From contig NZ_LZHT01000009.1 in the NCBI RefSeq assembly GCF_001667315.1, forward strand, positions 1-64,000: a DNA stretch of 64,000 nt. Direction: 5' to 3'. The notes beneath the pieces are model-generated. The model was given only the letters and a program-made list of their open reading frames with translations. It did no database searches and was not told the DNA's origin. The position numbers and the translations under genes are program-made. Positions 20,723 to 29,770 of this stretch are shown in pieces. The stretch is from Mycobacterium sp. 852002-10029_SCH5224772. GTDB lineage: Bacteria; Actinomycetota; Actinomycetes; Mycobacteriales; Mycobacteriaceae. The stretch's first letter is position 1. Each line of letters opens with the position of its first letter.

Positions 20723-21442
20723 TTATTCATCGGCATCCCTACCCTCACGGCTCTGCCGATATGCGCGGGCGCGCAGATCGGTGAGCCAGCGCGGGCGCAG
20801 GCTCACCCCGGGCGCGGTGTTGACCACCGGATCAAACGACACGTCTTGATGTCGTTCCGGATCGACGGCGGTCGTCAGCGTCAAGTGCGCTAATGGCGTG
20901 AAATCACCTCTGCCGCAAGCCTGGTCGACTGCGATCTCGATCTTCCCGCGCTCGAGGCGCTCGCGGACGCTGTCCAGCGACAGGCCGGTGCCGCCGATGT
21001 CGTTCGGAGTCCGGGCTCGCAGCCACCAATTGTTGCCCTGAAAGTGCGACGGCATCAGCGTGGTCAGGGTCTGACCGCTCCACGACGCGGTCGGCCGCAG
21101 CGCCACCGCACGGGACAGCACCCCGGATCCCGACGAGACCAGCAATATGTCCCAGGGCGTGGCCGCGGGATCCGCAGGGGGTAGCCGGAAGGCCAGGCCG
21201 ATGAAGTCGGGCAGCGGCCCGGGCGTGCCGCTGGCCTTGGACACTCGGGCAACGACCTCCGACGAAGGCATCGGCAAGCCCTGGCCCACGGGGGCAACGC
21301 GTTCGACGAAGCCTTCCGCCAGCACGCCGCTGGGATGAAACAACCGCTTGCCCCGGATCGCGGAGCCCCACTGGAACGGCACCGTCACAAGATCTAAAAC
21401 ACCCACCGGCGGCGAGTTCCCGTTCTGCGCCGCCGGAAACAC
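20723..21442 (-). CDS. Conserved hypothetical protein, possible catalase-fold relative
   Basis: About 239 residues, not confidently recognised. The stretch RLFHPSGVLAEGFVERV..., then VVARVSKASGTPGPLPDFIGLAFRLP and WDILLVSSG, parallels the catalase core pattern (HAKGxGAxGxFE, VRFSTVxGExGSxDxxRDxRGFALKF, WDLxGNNTP) in spacing and type, but catalase catalytic residues are not obvious (FHP replaces HAK, no clear heme-Tyr motif). The C terminus has a repeat-free mixed segment ending in charged residues. No signal peptide or membrane segment is seen. It is convergent with the preceding gene and is followed on the same strand by a secreted protein gene upstream. GTG at 21442 is the first start available. 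Confidence 0.6.
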   Translation of the reverse strand: MFPAAQNGNSPPVGVLDLVTVPFQWGSAIRGKRLFHPSGVLAEGFVERVAPVGQGLPMPSSEVVARVSKASGTPGPLPDFIGLAFRLPPADPAATPWDILLVSSGSGVLSRAVALRPTASWSGQTLTTLMPSHFQGNNWWLRARTPNDIGGTGLSLDSVRERLERGKIEIAVDQACGRGDFTPLAHLTLTTAVDPERHQDVSFDPVVNTAPGVSLRPRWLTDLRARAYRQSREGRDADE

Positions 21443-21478
21443 GCCCTGCGCCCCCCTGTGCTTGGGACCGCGGGACAG

Positions 21479-22219
21479 TTACGGCGCGGCAAAAGCGTGA
21501 GCGCCGGTGTGCCAGTTGATCATGCGCAGAGCGGGCAACTGTTGCTGCGCGCCCGCGGAGTGGCTGTCGATGTAGACCTGCGCCATGACCGCCTGCCACG
21601 ACTCGAACTGGGGCGAGGACCTGAACATTCCCTCGTAGAGCCCCACGATGACGGCATTGTTGTCGTCGGTCAGGGCGTAGACCGGGCCCCCGAAGTCACG
21701 ACCGTCCACCACCATGTCGGCGATGGCGAAACGGCCGTTGGCGACCGTGCTGACGGAGCCGCAGCGTTGCCCGGTCGAGCGGCGCAGCTGACACACGGGC
21801 AGACCCGGCTGCGCGCGCAGCCCGGGCGTGGATCGCAGCTGGCGGCCCGTGGGCAACACATCCGAGGCCGTGACATTATTTGCAAGAGCGATGACTTCGT
21901 ATTCCACCGGCAGCATCGAGGCGTCAGCAGCCGAGTCCGTGTCGACTTGCCGTCGGCCGAGGACCACGTCGCCGATCGGCTTGCGGTCGCGGTCAGTCAC
22001 CATCGACTGCCCACCGTCGCATTGGCCGCTGGTCAGGGCAACACGGAGCCGCGGCTCGACCATTCCGAGCATGCACACCGCGTTGCCCTGGCGAATCTCC
22101 ATTCCCGGAAACACCGTGATTCCTGGGTCGGCGCCGGCCCATCCCGGCGTGCCGATGAGCATCATCGTGGCAGCGGGCACAACCGCTAACCGCCACCAGC
22201 GGCGGCCGAGCTTTTCCAT
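21479..22219 (-). CDS. Secreted trypsin-fold-like protein
   Basis: Exported protein of about 246 residues. The N terminus has a Sec signal peptide (RRWWRLAVVPAATMMLIG...WAGA, cleavage after about residue 30). The mature part resembles actinobacterial chymotrypsin-fold proteins: a CMLGMVEPRLRVALTSGQC segment where the catalytic His would be, YEVIALANNVTAS, and FGGPVYALTDDNNAVIVGLYEG in place of the usual GDSGGP. The catalytic Ser is not present in a GDSGG context and the His region lacks AGHC, so it may be a non-catalytic member. ATG at 22219 is chosen because it begins the signal peptide. It lies 36 bp upstream of the catalase-like gene and may be co-transcribed. Confidence 0.7.
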   Translation of the reverse strand: MEKLGRRWWRLAVVPAATMMLIGTPGWAGADPGITVFPGMEIRQGNAVCMLGMVEPRLRVALTSGQCDGGQSMVTDRDRKPIGDVVLGRRQVDTDSAADASMLPVEYEVIALANNVTASDVLPTGRQLRSTPGLRAQPGLPVCQLRRSTGQRCGSVSTVANGRFAIADMVVDGRDFGGPVYALTDDNNAVIVGLYEGMFRSSPQFESWQAVMAQVYIDSHSAGAQQQLPALRMINWHTGAHAFAAP

Positions 22220-22444
22220 TGGGCCGCACCACCCCTCGCGTCCGTCAAGGGATTCGTCGCGTTTGTGACGTGGCCCGCGTATACCCTTCGGCCGCGCGGC
22301 CAAACGCGCTTTCATCACCGGATTCACCAGCGGCCGGGCCGCCGCGCCCACCGGCCAAAAAACGAAACGCTGCTACTGAGCGATGGCGTCGCCGCTAGGC
22401 TGCTGTCAGGTTGAGTTCACAGCTGCGTCTCTAGCGGGAGCGGT

Positions 22445-22984
22445 GTGCAAACACTGGTCACTCCCCTTTCACCACCACCGATAGGCGCTGCAATGGCTGC
22501 TCCTCACTCCGCGAATTCGGCGGACCACCATGATCCCGCACGCTGTCGCCACATGGCCCAATTCGCCAGGGCACACGTATTCGTCTATGCGCGCTGCCTC
22601 GCCACGGTGGTGCGCATCGACGGCGAGATCGATGCCTCGAATGCAAAAGACCTCGCCGAAGCTATTCGCAGCTTCGCCCGGCTCAAGACCCCCGTGGTCG
22701 TCGATTTGAGCCGGCTGCGCTTCATCAGCGTCGACGGCTTTCAGGCGCTGCTGTTCGTCAACGACGAGCTCCGCAAAGCGCGCGTGCACTGCAGCGTGGT
22801 CACCGGCACGGCGCTGCGGCCGCTGCTGCGCATTGTGCACGACAACGGGTTGGCGACCACCGACTCGGTACCGGAAGCCTTTCAAGCCATCGAAGACATG
22901 CTTGCGGCGCGGCGAAGGTTGCTGGCCGACCTGCCTCGGCTTCGACGGCCGCGGATTCAGGTCGGCCGCAGCGCCGCTTCGTGA
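22445..22984 (+). CDS. STAS-domain protein (anti-sigma-factor antagonist-like)
   Basis: About 179 residues with one STAS domain (roughly 45-150): VRIDGEIDASNAKDLAEAI, then PVVVDLSRLRFISVDGFQALL. In SpoIIAA-type antagonists the loop reads D-S-S-G with a phosphorylatable Ser; here the aligned position is Asp (D97, S-V-D-G-F). That would make the protein permanently charged at the switch site, or mean it does not cycle by phosphorylation. GTG at 22445 follows GGGAGC; an ATG at 22493 is an alternative start. It is the last plus-strand gene before crtE and could link a sigma-factor circuit to the island, though no cognate kinase is in the window. Confidence 0.82.
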   Translation: MQTLVTPLSPPPIGAAMAAPHSANSADHHDPARCRHMAQFARAHVFVYARCLATVVRIDGEIDASNAKDLAEAIRSFARLKTPVVVDLSRLRFISVDGFQALLFVNDELRKARVHCSVVTGTALRPLLRIVHDNGLATTDSVPEAFQAIEDMLAARRRLLADLPRLRRPRIQVGRSAAS

Positions 22985-23113
22985 TGCCACCCGCGTTAAA
23001 GCACTGCACGAGTTAGTGTTTCGGCCCATCACGAGGTTCCACCCTGCGGATGGCGCGGCAAGGCCGGCGGTCGCCGCTTCGGCCGGCGCGGGACGGCCGA
23101 GCTTCACAAAATG

Positions 23114-23133
23114 AATGTTTAAGTTATTGAACA
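23114..23133. promoter_or_regulatory. AT-rich near-palindrome upstream of crtE, candidate MarR operator
   Basis: TGTTTAA-N4-TTGAACA forms an imperfect inverted repeat (6 of 7 arm positions). The 18-base string AATGTTTAA-N5-TGAA recurs exactly in the MMPL promoter at 34702-34719. It sits in a 284-bp gene-poor gap (22985-23268) about 135 bp before crtE and is strikingly AT-rich against its surroundings. A 61-codon reading frame starts at 23141 but has no ribosome site and I do not call it a gene. Confidence 0.6.
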
Positions 23134-23268
23134 ATGCGGTATGTCCTACCGGGCGGAGCTGGGCGGAGCCTGGTGGCTCACGCCGTGGTTTGCCCGCCTC
23201 GTCGGTGGGTATGACCGCGTGTACCGGACCGCAGGCCCGGTCATTCCAGGCCGTCCGGGAGGGAGCGC

Positions 23269-24402
23269 TTGGGCACCATGGGAGCTTTGTCAATTTCGCC
23301 CGCCGCCGCGTCACCGCCGGCGGTGACGGGCTGCTCAGGCACTGACAACTTCGGCGAGTGGCGGTCGAACCTGCGGCGGATGGTGTTGGTCGAGGTCGCC
23401 GAGTTTGTCGCCGAGCGGCGCGTCGCCGAACTGGGCGGGGCGGGTATCGAAGCGGTCGGCGACATCCTGACCGACTTCGTCTCCGGCGGCAAATGCCTGC
23501 GGTCGACGTTCATGTACTTGGGGTGGCTGTGCGGTGCGCCGCCAAACCCGGCAGCGTTGCGGGCCGCGGCGAGTTTTGAGTTGGTGCACGCCTTCGCGCT
23601 GCTGCAAGACGACGTCATGGACGGCGCCGACGTGCGGCGCGGCCGCCCGTCGGCGCATCGGCAATTCGGGCAGTGGCACCGGGAGCGCGGATTGCCCGGC
23701 CCCTCACGGCGATTCGGCGAGTCGGCCGCGATCCTGCTCGGCGACCTGTGCCTGATCTGGGCCGAGCAGATGCTGCGCGACAGTGGACTCGACCCCCGAC
23801 GGCTGCAACGGGCGTGGCCGCGCTATGACGCGATGCGCACCGAGCTCGCCGTGGGACAGTTCGCCGACCTGACCAACGACGCGCGGCAGGCGCCCGGGCT
23901 GGAATTCGTGCTCGACGTGGCACGGCGTAAATCGGGCAACTACACGGTGCGCCGGCCCCTGGAGATCGGGGCGGCCATGGCCGGCTGCGACGCTCACACG
24001 CTGTCCCAACTGGGCCGCTACGGCCGCGCCGTCGGCGAGGCGTTCCAGCTCCGCGACGACGTGCTCGGCGTCTTCGGGTCCCCCGCGGTGACGGGTAAGC
24101 CCGGCGCGGGAGATCTGCTCGAGCGCAAGGCAACCAGCGTCGTGGTGACCGCCTACCAACTGGCCGACCCGTCGACCCGTCGTGAACTCACCGAGCTGGC
24201 GAATCGTGAAGCCCTCGGGGACGACGCGATCGACAGGTGGAAAGCGCTGATCATCGAGACCGGGGCCGTGGGGCTGATCGAACAGATGATCAGCGACCGC
24301 GTCGCTTCCGCGCGCGCCCACCTCGGCGACTCGCCGATCGGGGAACCCGTTCGCATCGCGCTGGCCGACATGGCCGCGGCCTGTACGGATCGCGCCGTAT
24401 GA
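23269..24402 (+). CDS. crtE: Geranylgeranyl diphosphate synthase CrtE (polyprenyl synthetase)
   Basis: Trans-isoprenyl diphosphate synthase that makes the C20 precursor for phytoene. About 377 residues. The first Asp-rich motif is QDDVMDGADVRRGRPSAH and the second is FQLRDDVLGVFG. Substrate lysine and arginine positions (GGKCLRS, ATSVVVTAY) are present. The start is TTG at 23269 just after GGGAGC, or ATG at 23278; both give the same enzyme. It opens the carotenoid operon: crtI follows after 28 bp. Confidence 0.92.
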   Translation: MGTMGALSISPAAASPPAVTGCSGTDNFGEWRSNLRRMVLVEVAEFVAERRVAELGGAGIEAVGDILTDFVSGGKCLRSTFMYLGWLCGAPPNPAALRAAASFELVHAFALLQDDVMDGADVRRGRPSAHRQFGQWHRERGLPGPSRRFGESAAILLGDLCLIWAEQMLRDSGLDPRRLQRAWPRYDAMRTELAVGQFADLTNDARQAPGLEFVLDVARRKSGNYTVRRPLEIGAAMAGCDAHTLSQLGRYGRAVGEAFQLRDDVLGVFGSPAVTGKPGAGDLLERKATSVVVTAYQLADPSTRRELTELANREALGDDAIDRWKALIIETGAVGLIEQMISDRVASARAHLGDSPIGEPVRIALADMAAACTDRAV

Positions 24403-24430
24403 GTAACAGCGACTCGGGAGTCCGCTGACC

Positions 24431-25951
24431 ATGCGGACTATCGAAGGACGCGCCGACCACGTCGTGGTGATCGGCGCCGGCCTGGCCGGCCTGTCCGCGG
24501 CGCTGCACCTGGCCGGTCGGGGGCGCGCGGTCACCGTGGTGGAACGTGAGCCATGGCCGGGCGGGCGGGCCGGCCGGCTCGACATCGACGGGTACCGGAT
24601 CGACACCGGGCCAACGGTGCTCACCATGCCGGACATCATCGACGAGACGTTCGCGGCCGTCGGCGAGACCCGGTCCGACCGGCTGGAGCTGTTGACGGTC
24701 GATCCCGCCTACCGCGCTGTGTTCGCCGACGGCTGCGCGCTTGATGTGCACAGTGACGCAGAGCGGATGGCCGACGCGATCGCTGAGTTCGCCGGCGCCG
24801 GGCAGGCGGCGGGCTACCGGCGGCTACGGGAGTGGCTGACGAGGTTGTACCGCACCGAATTCGACGGGTTCATCGGTGCCAATTTCGATTCCCCGCTCTC
24901 GCTGCTCACCCCACAGCTGGCGCAGCTGACCGCGATCGGCGGCTTCCGCAAATGGGACCGCATGATCAAGCGGCACATCAGCGATCCGCGGCTGCAGCGG
25001 ATCTTCACCTTTCAGTCGCTGTATGCCGGGGTGGCGCCGCGTGACGCCCTGGCGGTCTACGCGGTCATCGCCTACATGGACACCATCTCGGGCGTGGTGT
25101 TTCCGCGAGGCGGCGTGCGCGCGCTGCCGGACGCGCTGGCCGCCGGCGCCGCCGATGCCGGCGTCCGATTCTGTTACGGCGCAACGGTTACCGCGCTCGA
25201 ACAATCCGGCGGTCGGGTCAGGGCCGTACTCACCGAACAGGCCGGGCGCATCTCGTGCGACGCGGTCGTGCTGACCACCGAACTGCCCCAGACCTACGCG
25301 CTGCTGGGCCGCACACCGCGTCGCGCCGTGCGGCTGCGAGCCTCACCGTCGGCGGTGGTGGTTCATCTGGGTTGTCCCACGGTTGCTCTCGACACGGCCC
25401 ACCACACGATCCTGTTCGGCGAGGCATGGGATCAGACCTTCACCGACATCATCCGCGACGGCCGAGTCATGGCCGATCCGTCGTTACTGGTGACCCGCCC
25501 GACGGCCGGCGACCCAGCGCTGGCTCCCGCGGGACGCGATCTGCTCTATGTCCTGGCCCCGGCGCCGAACCTGGAGCGGGGCTCCATCGATTGGTCACGA
25601 GCCGGCGCCGCCTACACCGACAACCTCATCGCACACGTCGCGGACCGGCTGCTACCCGGATTGGGGCAGGACGCAACGATTCTCGACGTCGTCACCCCCG
25701 CCGATTGGGCTCGCCAGGGCATGGCCGCCGGCAGCCCGTTCGCGCTGGCCCACACCTTCGGCCAGACCGGCCCGTTCCGTCCGGCCAACATGGTCGGTGG
25801 CATCGACAACGCGGTGCTCGCCGGGTCCTCGACGGTGCCCGGCGTCGGCGTGCCGACCACCCTGATATCCGGGCGCCTCGCCGCGGACCGCATCACCGGC
25901 GTTGCCAAGCGCTCAAGGGCCAACCTCGACATGAAAGCCGGTTCGCCATGA
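24431..25951 (+). CDS. crtI: Phytoene desaturase CrtI
   Basis: FAD-dependent enzyme that introduces the conjugated double bonds converting phytoene to lycopene. 506 residues. The N-terminal dinucleotide-binding motif is VVIGAGLAGLSAALHLAGRG with the following VVEREPWPGGRAG. The C-terminal CrtI signature appears as NMVGGIDNAVLAGSSTVPGVGVPTTLISGRLAA. The stop overlaps the start of crtB (ATGA). Confidence 0.95.
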   Translation: MRTIEGRADHVVVIGAGLAGLSAALHLAGRGRAVTVVEREPWPGGRAGRLDIDGYRIDTGPTVLTMPDIIDETFAAVGETRSDRLELLTVDPAYRAVFADGCALDVHSDAERMADAIAEFAGAGQAAGYRRLREWLTRLYRTEFDGFIGANFDSPLSLLTPQLAQLTAIGGFRKWDRMIKRHISDPRLQRIFTFQSLYAGVAPRDALAVYAVIAYMDTISGVVFPRGGVRALPDALAAGAADAGVRFCYGATVTALEQSGGRVRAVLTEQAGRISCDAVVLTTELPQTYALLGRTPRRAVRLRASPSAVVVHLGCPTVALDTAHHTILFGEAWDQTFTDIIRDGRVMADPSLLVTRPTAGDPALAPAGRDLLYVLAPAPNLERGSIDWSRAGAAYTDNLIAHVADRLLPGLGQDATILDVVTPADWARQGMAAGSPFALAHTFGQTGPFRPANMVGGIDNAVLAGSSTVPGVGVPTTLISGRLAADRITGVAKRSRANLDMKAGSP

Positions 25952-26901
25952 TGCGCAGCGAATTGGCCGCGGCCGGAATCGACGATCCGCGGCTGCGCGA
26001 GGGATATCGCCGGTGCCGGGAACTCAATGCCGCCCATGGCCGCACCTTCTTCCTGGCCACCCGGCTGCTTGCGCCCGACCAACGTCCACCCGTGCACGCG
26101 CTGTACGGCTTCGCCCGCTACGCCGACGACATCCTCGACGACCTCGATCCGCAGACAGACATTTCCAGTCGTGGCAGGCGGCTGCAGCAACTGTCCGAGC
26201 GCTTCTTCTCCGACGGCTCTCACCTCGACGATCCGCTGGTGGCGGCGGTGACCCACACCGTGCGGCGCTACCAGATCAGCGCCGGGCTCTTCGAGGACTT
26301 CCTGACGTCGATGCGAATGGACCTCACGGTCACCGACTATCCCGACCGCGGAGCGCTCAACCTCTACATGCGGGGCTCCGCGGAAGCGATTGGGCTGCAA
26401 GTACTCCCGATCCTGGGGACGGTGACGCCGGCCGAGGAGGCCGCGCCCTATGCCGCGGCGCTGGGCCGGGCCTTCCAGCTCACCAACTTCCTGCGCGATG
26501 TCGACGAGGATTTGGTGCGCGGCCGGGTTTACCTGCCGGCCGACGAACTCGCCGCCGACGGGGTCGATCGGGAGCTGTTGGAGTGGTGTCACACGCACCG
26601 CCGTACCGACGCCCGGGTGCGCCGCGCCCTGGCCGCGCAGCACGAAATTGCCCGTCAGACTTATCGATTCGCTACGGCGGGAATCGCCACCCTCGCGCGT
26701 CGCTCACGGCCGTGCGTGGCAACGGCGGCCGCGTTGTACGCAGAAATCCTGGACTGCATCGAAAGAAGCGAGTTCGCGGTGTTCGACCGCCGGGCCACCG
26801 TGAGCAAGGCTCGACGGCTTCGGGTCGCCGGTGCGGGACTGATACGGTCGTGGCGGGCGCGAAATGGCGAGCGGGACGATGTCAACTCGGGGGCCGCATG
26901 A
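25948..26901 (+). CDS. crtB: Phytoene synthase CrtB
   Basis: Squalene/phytoene synthase family enzyme joining two GGPP molecules head-to-head. 317 residues from ATG 25948. Both Asp-rich motifs are seen: RYADDILDDLD and LTNFLRDVDEDLVRGRVYLP. The ATG overlaps the crtI stop and its own stop overlaps crtYc (ATGA), so translation is coupled along the operon. Confidence 0.95.
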   Translation: MMRSELAAAGIDDPRLREGYRRCRELNAAHGRTFFLATRLLAPDQRPPVHALYGFARYADDILDDLDPQTDISSRGRRLQQLSERFFSDGSHLDDPLVAAVTHTVRRYQISAGLFEDFLTSMRMDLTVTDYPDRGALNLYMRGSAEAIGLQVLPILGTVTPAEEAAPYAAALGRAFQLTNFLRDVDEDLVRGRVYLPADELAADGVDRELLEWCHTHRRTDARVRRALAAQHEIARQTYRFATAGIATLARRSRPCVATAAALYAEILDCIERSEFAVFDRRATVSKARRLRVAGAGLIRSWRARNGERDDVNSGAA

Positions 26902-27221
26902 GCGATCGGTGGCAATACCTCGCGGTGCTGGCCGCATGCCTGCTGATCACCGCGCCACTGGAGACGTTGGGACCCGGCGTCTACCGGCAATGGCGACGCT
27001 TCCTCAAGGCGGTACTTCCGGTCGCCGCGGTGTTCCTGGTCTGGGACGAGATCGCGGTCGCCGCACACGTGTGGACCTACGATGGCGCGTACCTCAGCGG
27101 CTTGAGCATCCCGTTTCGGGTGCCGATCGAGGAGGTGCTGTTCTTTCTCGTCATTCCCGCATGCGCGCTGCTGACCTACAACGCCGTGAGCGCCATCCTG
27201 GCAAAGGTGCACCGGCGATGA
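26898..27221 (+). CDS. crtYc: Lycopene beta-cyclase subunit CrtYc
   Basis: Small integral membrane half of the heterodimeric actinobacterial lycopene cyclase that closes beta-ionone rings. 107 residues with three hydrophobic helices. The family motif is PIEEVLFFLVIPACALLTYN near the C terminus. It starts within the crtB stop and overlaps crtYd, as expected for an obligate pair. Confidence 0.9.
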   Translation: MSDRWQYLAVLAACLLITAPLETLGPGVYRQWRRFLKAVLPVAAVFLVWDEIAVAAHVWTYDGAYLSGLSIPFRVPIEEVLFFLVIPACALLTYNAVSAILAKVHRR

Positions 27222-27529
27222 CCGGCCTTGGCTACGCCCTGCCCGCCGCGCTGGCGGTATTCGCTGTCTGCGCACTGGAATTCGCGGTGCTGCGCACCGG
27301 GCTCTTCCGCCGGCCGGCGTACTGGCTGTCGATGCTGATCGTCCTCGGCTTCCAGATCCCGGTCGACGGATGGCTGACGAAGCTCAGCTCGCCCATCGTC
27401 ATCTACGACGATCGGCAGCTGAGCGGGCTGCGCTTTCCGTTCGACATTCCGGTCGAAGACTTTCTGTTCGGCTTCGCGTTGGTCACCGCGGTGCTGTTGC
27501 TGTGGGAACGGCAACGTGCGCGTCGGTGA
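27218..27529 (+). CDS. crtYd: Lycopene beta-cyclase subunit CrtYd
   Basis: Second half of the heterodimeric lycopene cyclase, 103 residues. It has three hydrophobic helices and the matching motif FDIPVEDFLFGFALVTAVLLLWE. It overlaps crtYc by four bases and the next gene by 14 bases. Confidence 0.9.
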   Translation: MTGLGYALPAALAVFAVCALEFAVLRTGLFRRPAYWLSMLIVLGFQIPVDGWLTKLSSPIVIYDDRQLSGLRFPFDIPVEDFLFGFALVTAVLLLWERQRARR

Positions 27530-28241
27530 TGCGGGGCCCGCCCCCGCCGACCTGGCAGCCGCGTTCGACGCGGGCGCCGCGGCCTACGATCGGCTGGTCG
27601 GCGCCAGCCCGGGCTACCACGAGCAGCTGCTGTTGTCCGCGCGCCGGATGCGGATTCCGGCCCGCGGCAAGGGCTTACGGTTGCTCGACGCCGGGTGCGG
27701 GACGGGGGCGTCGACGGCGGCTCTGCTCGCCGTCGCGCCCGGAGCCGACATCGTCGCCGTGGACTCGTCGCGCGGAATGCTCGATGCGGCGCGCGCGAAG
27801 GACTGGCCCGCGACGGTGCGCTTCGTCCACACTCCCGTCGAACAGTTGGCGAAGCATGGGATCACCGGGCCATTCGACGGCATCCTGGCCGCCTACCTGA
27901 TCCGCAACGTCGCCGACCGCGACGACCAACTGCGCAAGTTCCGCATGCTGTTGCACCCGGGTGGCACCCTGGCGGTGCACGAGTATTCGGTGCGCGACTC
28001 CCGCGCCGCCACCCGCATCTGGCACGCGGTCTGTTGGGGCATCATCATCCCGTCCGGGTGGTGGCGCACCCGCGACACCGCGCTGTATCGCTACCTATGG
28101 CGCAGCGTGCTGGCGTTCGACGGCGCCGCGCGGTTCCGGTCCCGCCTCGCCGACGCCGGCTTCACCGCCGTGCACAGCGAGACCATGCCCGGCTGGGAAG
28201 CCAACATCGTGCACACCTTTCTGGCGGATGCGCCGTCATGA
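27516..28241 (+). CDS. Class I SAM-dependent methyltransferase, CrtT-like
   Basis: 241 residues. SAM motif I is LRLLDAGCGTGASTAALLA, followed by IVAVDSSRGML and a UbiE-like LRKFRMLLHPGGTLAVHEYSV. A methyltransferase named crtT sits at the same place in Streptomyces isorenieratene clusters; its exact role there is unsettled. GTG at 27516 overlaps crtYd by 14 bases. The conserved location between the cyclase and the CrtU-type enzyme argues for a role in end-group modification, but methylation of a quinone or other lipid cannot be excluded. Confidence 0.8.
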   Translation: MRVGDAGPAPADLAAAFDAGAAAYDRLVGASPGYHEQLLLSARRMRIPARGKGLRLLDAGCGTGASTAALLAVAPGADIVAVDSSRGMLDAARAKDWPATVRFVHTPVEQLAKHGITGPFDGILAAYLIRNVADRDDQLRKFRMLLHPGGTLAVHEYSVRDSRAATRIWHAVCWGIIIPSGWWRTRDTALYRYLWRSVLAFDGAARFRSRLADAGFTAVHSETMPGWEANIVHTFLADAPS

Positions 28242-29770
28242 CCGCGCCCACCGATCGTCGCCGCCGAACACTGCCCGCACCAACGGGATTGCCTGACGCC
28301 GGTGCGCTGCCGTCGCGCCCCCGGGTCGCCGTCATCGGCGGCGGGATCGCGGGCCTGACAGCCGCCACCGGACTCGCTGAGCGCGGCGTCGCCGTCGACG
28401 TCATCGAACGCGAGCATTACCTCGGCGGTCGGGTCGGCGGTTGGACAGAGCGCGACGGCGGTGTCGACCTCGCGATGAACCGCGGCTTCCACGCGTTCTT
28501 CCGGCAGTATTACAACTTGCGCGCCCTGCTGAGACGGATTGATCCCCGATTGCGGATGCTCAGCGCCGTCGAGGATTACCCGCTCATCGACGGGGCGGGA
28601 CGGCGCGACAGCTTCCGCGGACTACCGCGCACCCCGCCGTGGAACGCCATCGTCTTCGCGGCGCGGAGTCCGACGTTTCGGCTTCGCGACTTCACCCGCA
28701 TCGACGCCCGCGCCGCCGCGCCGCTGGCCGCGGTGTCGGTGCCCGGCACCTACGAGCGCCTCGACCACACCGACGCCGCGGCATTCCTCGAGGACATCCG
28801 ATTCCCCGAGGCCGCACGGCATCTGGCGTTCGAGGTGTTCTCCCGCAGCTTCTTCGCCGACCCCGCCAGGCTGTCCGCGGCCGAGTTGGCGACGATGTTC
28901 CACATCTACTTCCTGGGATCGGCCGAGGGCCTGATCTTCGACGTCCCGCGCGCGAACTACGACAGCGCGTTGTGGCAGCCCTTGTGCGGTTACCTCGAAG
29001 GGCACGCGGTGCGGTTTCGGCTCGGCACCAGCGCCCTGAGCATCGACGCGGACCCGGCGGGCGGCTTTCGCGTGCACACCAATTCCGACGAGCAGCTCGA
29101 CGTCGATGCCGTGGTGCTGGCCACCGACGTCGCGGGCTTGCAGCGGATCGTGGCCGCCTCGAGCGGCCTGGGCACCGATGACTGGCGGGCCCAGATCTCG
29201 CGGCTGCACACCGCGCCGCCGTTCGCCGTGCACCGGTTCTGGCTCGACCGTCCCGTCTCGGCGCGACGGCCGGCGTTTCTGGGCACGGCCGGGCACAAGC
29301 CGTTGGACAACATCAGCGTGTTGGAACGCTACGAACGCGAGGCCAGCACGTGGGCGCGCGCGCAGCACGGTTCCGTGGTCGAATTGCATTCCTACGCGCT
29401 GGATTCGGCGCCGTCACGCGCCGCGGCGCTACGCCAGCTGCACTCGGTGTACCCGGAAACAGCGGCGGCGCAGATCGTTCACGAGCGGCTGCTGCACCGC
29501 AGCGACTGCCCGCTTTTCGCGCCGGGCACCTTTTCGGACCGCCCAGCGGTGATCACCCCGGCGCCGGGCCTGATGTTGGCCGGCGACGCCATCCGGATCG
29601 ACTTGCCGGTGGCGCTGATGGAGCGCGCCGCCACCACCGGCTGGTGCGCCGCGAACCAACTGCTGCAACGCTGGGGACTGGCCGGACACCCGTTGTCCAC
29701 GGTGCCCACCCACGGCCGCTCACCACTGCTGCGATGGCTCGCCACCCGCGAGAGAGCCACCCGGCGATGA
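28238..29770 (+). CDS. Carotene desaturase/methyltransferase CrtU-like (beta-ring aromatase)
   Basis: FAD-dependent carotenoid oxidoreductase of 510 residues. The nucleotide-binding motif VAVIGGGIAGLTAATGLAERG is at about residue 30, then VIEREHYLGGRVGGW. The MNRGFHAFFRQYYNLRALLRRIDP stretch is typical of the CrtU/isorenieratene synthase group rather than of CrtI. Such enzymes convert beta-rings to aromatic phi-rings (isorenieratene and beta-isorenieratene). ATG 28238 overlaps the preceding stop and the stop overlaps the Rieske gene. The placement after crtYcYd fits ring closure followed by aromatisation. Confidence 0.85.
   Translation: MTAPTDRRRRTLPAPTGLPDAGALPSRPRVAVIGGGIAGLTAATGLAERGVAVDVIEREHYLGGRVGGWTERDGGVDLAMNRGFHAFFRQYYNLRALLRRIDPRLRMLSAVEDYPLIDGAGRRDSFRGLPRTPPWNAIVFAARSPTFRLRDFTRIDARAAAPLAAVSVPGTYERLDHTDAAAFLEDIRFPEAARHLAFEVFSRSFFADPARLSAAELATMFHIYFLGSAEGLIFDVPRANYDSALWQPLCGYLEGHAVRFRLGTSALSIDADPAGGFRVHTNSDEQLDVDAVVLATDVAGLQRIVAASSGLGTDDWRAQISRLHTAPPFAVHRFWLDRPVSARRPAFLGTAGHKPLDNISVLERYEREASTWARAQHGSVVELHSYALDSAPSRAAALRQLHSVYPETAAAQIVHERLLHRSDCPLFAPGTFSDRPAVITPAPGLMLAGDAIRIDLPVALMERAATTGWCAANQLLQRWGLAGHPLSTVPTHGRSPLLRWLATRERATRR

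Noticed and set aside
23141..23326. 61-codon frame between the operator-like site and crtE
   Set aside because: No ribosome site, overlaps the crtE start and ends in Arg/Pro-rich shadow sequence. A leader peptide is possible but unsupported.
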